From NCBI GenBank assembly GCA_018261895.1, contig JAGTRT010000046.1, forward strand, positions 1 through 37,523: a stretch of DNA of 37,523 nucleotides. Direction: 5' to 3'. Of the stretch, positions 32,894-37,523 are shown piece by piece. Every line of letters starts with the position of its first letter. The stretch's first letter is position 1. Made by a program: the position numbers and the translations under genes. The notes beneath the pieces were generated by a model that did no database searches, was not told the origin of the DNA, and saw only the letters and a program-made list of their open reading frames with translations. The stretch is from Pseudomonadota bacterium (GTDB lineage: Bacteria; Pseudomonadota; Gammaproteobacteria; Burkholderiales; Rhodocyclaceae).

Positions 32894-33358
32894 TCACGCC
32901 AGCTTTTTCAGCGCCAGCGCGTTCATGCAGTAGCGCAGGCCGCTGGGCGCCGGGCCGTCGGGGAAGACGTGGCCGAGGTGGGCGTCGCAGACGTTGCAGG
33001 TGGTTTCGACGCGCTGCATGCCGTGGCTGGTGTCCAGCGTGTAGGCGATGAGGCCGGGCGCGATGGCCTGGGTGAAGCTGGGCCAGCCGCTGCCGCTGTC
33101 GAATTTGCTTTGCGCGTCGAAAAGCTCGGTGCCGCAGCAGGCGCAGGCGTAGCGGCCGGGTTCGAAGACGGCGCACATGGCCGAGCTGAAAGCGCGCTCG
33201 GTGCCGTGCTGGCGCGTGACGTAGAACTGGTCGGGCGTCAGCACCTCGCGCCAGTCGGCCGGGCTGCGTTCGTCGCGGCGCGGCGGCAGCGGATTGCCGT
33301 TGCGGATGATTTCGAGGATGCCGGCCCAGGTCAGCAGGTCGGTGGCGGTGTCGGTCAT
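32894..33358 (-). CDS. msrB: Peptide methionine (R)-S-oxide reductase
   Basis: 154 aa. Two CxxC zinc motifs (Cys72/Cys75 in ACACCG, Cys121/Cys124 in CNVCDAHLGH), the family block FDSGSGWPSFTQAI (86-99) and the catalytic Cys144 in SGLRYCMNALAL identify MsrB. It repairs methionine-R-sulfoxide in proteins with thioredoxin. There is no signal peptide, so it acts in the cytosol. It is the second gene after selO, 13 bp apart, suggesting a joint oxidative-stress operon. Confidence 0.95.
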   Translation of the reverse strand: MTDTATDLLTWAGILEIIRNGNPLPPRRDERSPADWREVLTPDQFYVTRQHGTERAFSSAMCAVFEPGRYACACCGTELFDAQSKFDSGSGWPSFTQAIAPGLIAYTLDTSHGMQRVETTCNVCDAHLGHVFPDGPAPSGLRYCMNALALKKLA

Positions 33359-33371
33359 GGTGGGCTCCCGG

Positions 33372-34856
33372 TCAGGTTCCGCAGAAGGTCATGTAGGTGG
33401 TGGTGAATTCGGTCGGTGCCGGCTCGGCATATTCTGCGTCTTCCGGGCGTTCGTCGAAAGGGGCCTGGATGACGGCGAGCAGGCGTTCGAAGGGCGCCAG
33501 GTCGTTGTCATTGACAGCGGCATCAAGGGCCGCTTCGACGCGGTGGTTGCGCGCGATGTAGCAGGGGTTGGCGTGCTGCATGGCGGCGAGCAGCTCGGTA
33601 GGGCGTGTCGGCTGCCGGGCCTGCCAGCGGTTTCGCCAGTCGGCGAAGTCGGTGGCGTCGGCCATCAGGGCATTGAGTCGCGTGGCGTCGCCGGCCGCCG
33701 CGTCGAACAGGGCGCGGAAGGCGACCGTGAAATCGAGGCGGTTGTGCTTGAGAACGAGCAGGAAGTCGTCGATCAGGGCGCGGTCGGCTTCCGCGTCGCC
33801 AGTTTCGTCGATGCCAAGTTTTGCCCGGAAGACACGCAGCCAGTGCGCGGCTTGGCGCTCGGGCAGGGCGTCGATGACGGCCGTGGCGGCCTGCACGGCG
33901 CGCTCGGTGTCGGTGTCGATCAGAGGCAGCAGGGTTTCGGCCAGCCGGGCGAGGTTCCAGCGGGCGATGCCGGCCTGTTTGCCGTAGGCGTAGCGGCCGG
34001 CGCTGTCGATGGAACTGAAGACGGTACCGGGGCTATAGCTTTCCATGAAGGCGCAGGGGCCGTAATCGATGGTTTCGCCGGACAGCGTCATGTTGTCGGT
34101 GTTCATGACGCCATGGATGAAGCCGACGCCGAGCCAGCGGGCGACGAGTTCGGCCTGCCGCTCGCCAACGGCGGCCAGCAGGTCGAGGTAGGGCTGCGCG
34201 CTGGCGGCCAGCGCCGGGTAATGGCGGGCGATGACATAATCGGCCAGCCGCTTGACCTGTTCCGGCCCCTGGTGGGCGGCGAAGAACTGGAAGGTGCCGA
34301 CGCGCACATGGCTGGCCGCGACGCGGGTCAGCACGGCGCCGGGCTGGGCGCGGTCGCGGCGCACCATGTCGCCGGTGGCCACGACGGCCAGCGAACGGGT
34401 GGTCGGAATACCCAGGGCGTGCATCGCCTCGCTGATGATGTACTCGCGCAAGGCCGGGCCGAGGGCGCACTTGCCGTCGCCATTGCGCGAAAACGGCGTG
34501 CGACCGGAACCTTTGAAAGCGATGTCGCGGCGCTCGCCGTTGCAGTCGATCACCTCACCGAGCAACAAGGCGCGCCCATCGCCCAACTGCGGCGAAAACT
34601 GGCCGAACTGATGGCCGGCGTAGGCTTGGGCGATCGGCTCGGCGCCCTCCGGCACGCGGCTCCCGGCCAATATGTCGATCCCTGCTGGCGACGCCAGCGC
34701 TGCCGGGTCGGCGCCCAGTTCGCGCGCCAGTTCCTCGTTCAGGCGAACGAGCACCGGCTGGCTGGCCGGCGTCGGCTTCCAGTGAACGTAAAACTCCTCC
34801 AGGTCGCGGACGTAGGAGTTGTCGAATGCAAAAATACGGGGAGCAGGAGCGTTCAT
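33372..34856 (-). CDS. selO: Protein adenylyltransferase SelO (YdiU)
   Basis: 494 aa. YAGHQFGQFSPQLGDGRAL (79-97) and FKGSGRTPFSRNGDGK (114-129) are SelO hallmarks. The active-site run HGVMNTDNMTLSGETIDYG (248-266) supplies Asp254, Asn255 and Asp264. SelO is a pseudokinase-fold enzyme that transfers AMP to Ser/Thr/Tyr of proteins and helps the oxidative stress response. The C-terminus TFCGT keeps the conserved Cys at the position of selenocysteine in the human protein. It lies upstream of msrB, a match in function. Confidence 0.95.
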   Translation of the reverse strand: MNAPAPRIFAFDNSYVRDLEEFYVHWKPTPASQPVLVRLNEELARELGADPAALASPAGIDILAGSRVPEGAEPIAQAYAGHQFGQFSPQLGDGRALLLGEVIDCNGERRDIAFKGSGRTPFSRNGDGKCALGPALREYIISEAMHALGIPTTRSLAVVATGDMVRRDRAQPGAVLTRVAASHVRVGTFQFFAAHQGPEQVKRLADYVIARHYPALAASAQPYLDLLAAVGERQAELVARWLGVGFIHGVMNTDNMTLSGETIDYGPCAFMESYSPGTVFSSIDSAGRYAYGKQAGIARWNLARLAETLLPLIDTDTERAVQAATAVIDALPERQAAHWLRVFRAKLGIDETGDAEADRALIDDFLLVLKHNRLDFTVAFRALFDAAAGDATRLNALMADATDFADWRNRWQARQPTRPTELLAAMQHANPCYIARNHRVEAALDAAVNDNDLAPFERLLAVIQAPFDERPEDAEYAEPAPTEFTTTYMTFCGT

Positions 34857-35001
34857 CGAAATCGGCTTTGTTGGTTATCCATCGGCCAACGGCGATTTTG
34901 TCGTAAATCGCGGCATCGGCCGTGGTTCAAGCAATTTCGATGCTAACGGACGGGTTTGGTTCCCCGGGTGCGGTGAATGGCGCAACAACGGGCCACCAGT
35001 C

Positions 35002-35041
35002 AAATTTCAATTTTGGGCAAAATTTCCGGTTGACCGTGAAG
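35002..35041. repeat. Dispersed 39-bp repeat, copy H (inverted)
   Basis: AAATTTCAATTTTGGGCAAA, then ATTTCCGGTTGACCGTGAAG: a near-consensus copy on the opposite strand. It lies about 145 bp upstream of selO. Confidence 0.9.
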
Positions 35042-35111
35042 GACGACTATGTGCCCTTTGCTGCCGGTCGTGCCTTGGCAAAGCGGACGTTCAGGAACGT
35101 TGAAAATCACA

Positions 35112-35145
35112 GGACGGCAAAAAGCGCAGCTTTTTGACGGTCCGG
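35112..35145. terminator. Hairpin with A/T tracts (probable terminator)
   Basis: AAAAAGC (35119-35125) pairs with GCTTTTT (35129-35135) around GCA, with a weaker GACGG/CCGTC-like outer extension. It lies just past the minus-strand stop at 35158 and could end that transcript. Confidence 0.55.
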
Positions 35146-35156
35146 TGGATTGGGAT

Positions 35157-35599
35157 GTTAGCCGTCATGATTTTCCACCGCCGCCGTGAACAAACTGCTA
35201 ATAGGTGAGAAGTAGGCTAATGCCAGCGCAGCGCCCCAAGTGGTTGAAGCGACTTCGATGAGCGCATATGACAACCCGGAGGAAAGAGTGGAGCCGAAGA
35301 ACGGAGTGGCGGCAATGCCAAGACCCAAAGTGATAACGGAGAGGGAGCGCGCCCACTGGCGAAAAAAGAACAACCCAACTGTGCTCGCGATCCCCGCTAT
35401 GGAAACAGGAGCGACGAGTAATAGCAAAAGCCATGGACTCTCAGACAGAAATGTTGGGGATGGCTCATTTTCGATAGCTGCGGACAGCGATGGCGAAACA
35501 AGGGAGGGAAACAATAAATCAACGAAGCCACCGGCAAGGCCAGTAGCAACAGAAATAACGATTAAGGCGCGGAAGTACGCTGATGTCATGACGGCTAAC
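35157..35599. repeat. Perfect 14-bp inverted repeats bounding an ORF
   Basis: GTTAGCCGTCATGA (35157-35170) is the exact reverse complement of TCATGACGGCTAAC (35586-35599). The repeats contain the stop codon and the start codon of the enclosed gene, so the unit and the ORF have the same limits. Confidence 0.85.
35158..35589 (-). CDS. Small membrane protein of unknown function between inverted repeats
   Basis: 143 aa with about four hydrophobic segments (ALIVISVATGLAGGFVDLLF, PWLLLLLVAPVSIAGIAST, SLSVITLGLGIAATPFF, YALIEVASTTWGAALALAYF). No family was recognised. Codon use is more AT-rich than in msrB/selO or the LysR gene. The start and stop codons lie within the perfect inverted repeats. This hints at transfer as a unit, for example by a cassette or MITE-like process. 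No recognisable Shine-Dalgarno sequence precedes the ATG. Confidence 0.55.
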   Translation of the reverse strand: MTSAYFRALIVISVATGLAGGFVDLLFPSLVSPSLSAAIENEPSPTFLSESPWLLLLLVAPVSIAGIASTVGLFFFRQWARSLSVITLGLGIAATPFFGSTLSSGLSYALIEVASTTWGAALALAYFSPISSLFTAAVENHDG

Positions 35600-35895
35600 A
35601 GTTATTCACGAGCAGAATTGTCCGGGTGATTGCCAATAATACGGACACGATTGAAGCGCCTCTAAGGTTTTGAATGACATGGAGATTATCCCATGCGGGT
35701 CTCCATATCAATTTTCAATCATACGGACAGAGCCAATGTCCGCTATGGAGCAGATTCTTGAGGGACCGCTTCTGGCCGAACTCTGCCTTAAGACAATTGT
35801 GAGTTTGGTCGTCGAGCAGGTGCGGGCCCGTTGTTTGCACACGCTTGCCATTGAAAATGGTCTGCAGCAAAACGCTCATGCCGCTCACCGTCAAT
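35600..35895. other. AT-richer gene-free interval with direct repeats
   Basis: About 300 bp. AAT-N-ATACGGACA occurs near 35636-35647 and again near 35717-35730. Between them is a hairpin, ATGGAGA (35679-35685) with TCTCCAT (35700-35706). Short open frames in both directions resemble no family. Probably the remnant of a mobile or foreign segment that includes the inverted-repeat ORF. Confidence 0.45.
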
Positions 35896-36822
35896 TCAGC
35901 GCTGTGCTTGCCGTTTGAGCGCCAGATCCCACGGCGCTGGTTCGCCGGCAAAGCGGGTGGCAAGGAAATCCACCAGCAGACGTAAAGCCAGCGGTTGATG
36001 CTGGCGCGAGAGGTAGATGGCGTGGATGCCCAGTACCTCCGGCTCATAATCGGGTAGCAGGGGTATCAGGCGGCCGGCGGGCAGGTCGTCAGCCAGATAG
36101 TAAGTCGGCAGCATGCCGATTCCGGCGCCGGACAGCACCGCCCGGCGCAGGACGGCTGTCTCGTTGGTGTGGAAGCTCCAATTGACCGGTACGGTAATCG
36201 TCTCGCCGGCCCGGGTCAGCCGGTATTGCTTGCCGATGCCGAAGGCGTGGGCGATGCAACGATGCTGGCGCAAGTCGTCGGCGGTGTGCGGCGTGCCGTG
36301 CCGTTGCAGATAGTCGGGGGAGGCGCACAGCATCGAGCGGCAGCGCGCCAGTGGGCGCGTAATCATCGTCGGGTCCAGCATGTTGGTGATGCGCACCGCG
36401 AGGTCGACCCGTTCGACGACCAGATCGGTCGGCTTGTCGCCCACCGATAGCACGATTTCCACCTGCGGGTACTGCTGCTGAAAGTCGATCAGTGCCGCTG
36501 TCAGCTGGGCGTCGGCAAAAGAGCTGGCCGTCGTTACGCGCAGGACGCCGGCCGGCTCACGGCTGCGATGGGCCGCGATGTTCTGGGCCTCCTCCGCGAT
36601 TTCGAGCAGTTGCCGGCAGGCGGGCAGCGCCGCCAGGCCGGCATCGGTGAGGCTGACCTTGCGGGTGGTCCGGTGCAGCAAGCGGGCGTCGAACCAGTCT
36701 TCCACGGCGGCGAGATAGCGGCTGACCATGGCGGCCGACATCTCGAGATGCTCGGCCGTCTGCGTCAGGCTGCCACGATCGGCCACTTCCACGAATACGC
36801 GCACCGCGCTCAGACGATCCAT
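35896..36822 (-). CDS. LysR-family transcriptional regulator
   Basis: 308 aa. The N-terminal winged helix MDRLSAVRVFVEVADRGSLT, then SAAMVSRYLAAVEDWFDARL and HRTTRKVSLTDAG (about 1-60) is typical; the LysR substrate domain follows (about 90-300). It is the CrgA/DsdC-like shape with LysR usual length. It diverges from the MBL-fold gene, and a perfect 11-bp palindrome between them is the likely binding site. This arrangement predicts that it senses a small effector and controls the MBL gene; the effector is unknown. Confidence 0.93.
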   Translation of the reverse strand: MDRLSAVRVFVEVADRGSLTQTAEHLEMSAAMVSRYLAAVEDWFDARLLHRTTRKVSLTDAGLAALPACRQLLEIAEEAQNIAAHRSREPAGVLRVTTASSFADAQLTAALIDFQQQYPQVEIVLSVGDKPTDLVVERVDLAVRITNMLDPTMITRPLARCRSMLCASPDYLQRHGTPHTADDLRQHRCIAHAFGIGKQYRLTRAGETITVPVNWSFHTNETAVLRRAVLSGAGIGMLPTYYLADDLPAGRLIPLLPDYEPEVLGIHAIYLSRQHQPLALRLLVDFLATRFAGEPAPWDLALKRQAQR

Positions 36823-36856
36823 TCCATCGATCCATGCAATAAATAATCAACCGATT

Positions 36857-36893
36857 CGAACTTTATCAACCATTTTGCAAAAGATAAAGTTCG
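36857..36893. promoter_or_regulatory. 11-bp perfect palindrome, probable LysR operator
   Basis: CGAACTTTATC (36857-36867) and GATAAAGTTCG (36883-36893) form a perfect inverted repeat with a 15-bp spacer, in the 108-bp region between divergent starts. It lies 34 bp from the LysR start and 37 bp from the MBL start. It has the position expected for an autoregulated LysR/target pair. Confidence 0.75.
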
Positions 36894-36930
36894 TTCCGCT
36901 GTGATTACTTAACCCCACAAGGAGACCGCC

Positions 36931-37523
36931 ATGTCCTACACCCGCAAACTGAGCCGCTTGATATTTCCCGCCCTGATGACGCTGGGCGTTGTCGCATCGT
37001 CCGGCGCCGACGCTCAAGTCGCCGCCCCTTTGACCGTCAAGACCTATAACGCCGACGGCAACAGTTTTCATGTCAATGCCGTGGTGGTCAGCGGCAAGAG
37101 CGAAGTCATTGTGATCGACAGCGGCTTTACCCGCGCCGATGCGCTGCGCGTTGCCGCCAACGTGCTCGATAGCGGCAAGACCTTGAAGGCCATTTTCATC
37201 AGCAATGCCGATCCCGACTTCTACTTTGGTGCCGAAGTGCTGAAGAACCTCTTCCCGCAGGCTCAGGTGCTGACCACCCCGGCCGTGCGCGAAAAGATCC
37301 AGGCCAAGCTGGCTGGCAAGGTCGCATTCTGGGGACCGAAAATGGGCGCCAATGCACCGCAGAAGCCGATTGTGCCGGACCTGCTGCAAGGCACGACCCT
37401 GAGCGTCGATGGCGAAACCATCGAAGTTCGTGGCACTACCGGTGAGCTGGCGCATCGCCCGTATGTGTGGATTCCGTCAATCAAGGCCATCGTCGGCAAC
37501 ATCGCCATTTTCGGCAATCTGCA
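36931..37523 (+). CDS. Exported MBL-fold protein with altered metal motif (truncated by window end)
   Basis: About 197 residues are visible; the 3' end lies outside the window. AAGGAGA precedes the ATG. A signal peptide (MSYTRKLSRLIFPALMTLGV, cleavage near SGADA) leads to an MBL-like domain: VNAVVVSGKSEVIVIDSGFT, then AIFISNADPDFYFGAEVLK and FPQAQVLTTP. In the usual metallo-beta-lactamase motif HxHxDH all three histidines are replaced, giving N92-A-D94-P-D96-F97. It may have lost zinc binding or use a different chemistry. A later HRPYVWIPSIKAIVGN segment aligns with the GH-x-n-H region. Controlled presumably by the divergent LysR protein. Confidence 0.8.
   Translation, partial: MSYTRKLSRLIFPALMTLGVVASSGADAQVAAPLTVKTYNADGNSFHVNAVVVSGKSEVIVIDSGFTRADALRVAANVLDSGKTLKAIFISNADPDFYFGAEVLKNLFPQAQVLTTPAVREKIQAKLAGKVAFWGPKMGANAPQKPIVPDLLQGTTLSVDGETIEVRGTTGELAHRPYVWIPSIKAIVGNIAIFGNL

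Noticed and set aside
33723..33738. GACCGTGAAATCGAGG in selO resembling a repeat copy
   Set aside because: Matches only one short arm by chance and lacks the GGTCAACCGG and AAAAT core.
35157..35599. Integron cassette / attC interpretation of the inverted-repeat ORF
   Set aside because: No attC with paired L and R sites was found, the repeats are inverted rather than direct, and no intI is nearby.
35670..35918. 82-aa forward open frame overlapping the LysR end
   Set aside because: No domain, signal or Shine-Dalgarno sequence; overlaps the well-supported LysR gene and lies in an AT-rich remnant region.
1..37523. CRISPR arrays, rRNA, tRNA, phage structural genes, toxin-antitoxin pairs
   Set aside because: Looked for repeated spacers, cloverleaf-like stretches and phage gene order; none was seen by reading.

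Overview
The window (GC-rich, roughly 60-65 % by eye) looks like chromosomal DNA from a betaproteobacterium, most likely a Rhodocyclales member of the Dechloromonas/Azonexus/Azoarcus type. This is inferred from the combination of a PEP-CTERM protein, polyhydroxybutyrate synthesis (PhaB), a bacteriophytochrome, SelO, CreA, a cache/MCP pair and NifA/sigma-54 type promoters. No rRNA, tRNA, CRISPR array or intact insertion sequence is visible.

Layout. 1-9.7 kb: an Fsr-like MFS exporter and a YecA-like SEC-C protein (divergent), a hybrid sensor kinase, a DegP/MucD protease and a btaA-btaB pair for a betaine lipid. 9.7-10.1 kb: a cupin stub joined to an IS110-family transposase remnant. 10.2-14.1 kb: a minus-strand operon of four exported proteins (Ig-like small protein, TolB-like propeller, NHL-type propeller with dockerin, cohesin-like PEP-CTERM protein). 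14.4-19.1 kb: a seven-gene minus-strand run (membrane protein, lipoprotein, ChrR-type cupin, winged-helix regulator, small TonB-like protein, DnaQ/GIY-YIG nuclease, CreA), headed by a clear sigma-70 promoter with two palindromic operators. 19.2-21.4 kb: a chemoreceptor and a free periplasmic cache protein. 21.5-24.1 kb: a 111-aa unknown protein, a CsbD-like protein, and a rhodanese/unknown/GST operon. The unknown protein and the operon each have a TGT-N10-ACA element about 77 bp upstream of a -24/-12 promoter. 24.1-29 kb: a secreted unknown, phaB, a DUF4202 protein and bphP. 29-34.9 kb: glpD-glpK, arsC, msrB-selO. 35-37.5 kb: an AT-richer ORF bounded by perfect inverted repeats, a LysR regulator, and a divergent MBL-fold protein cut by the window end.

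Four points stand out. (1) A ~39-bp repeat occurs eight times, twice inside genes in the same reading frame, encoding a short F-x-F-W-x-K-x-x-V-D-R peptide. (2) The exported operon pairs a cohesin-like and a dockerin protein outside any cellulosome. (3) Two transcription units carry matching NifA-type promoter architecture, implying undescribed nitrogen-fixation accessory functions. (4) The winged-helix operon appears to control itself through twin operators.

All assignments come from reading the sequence; no database search was run.
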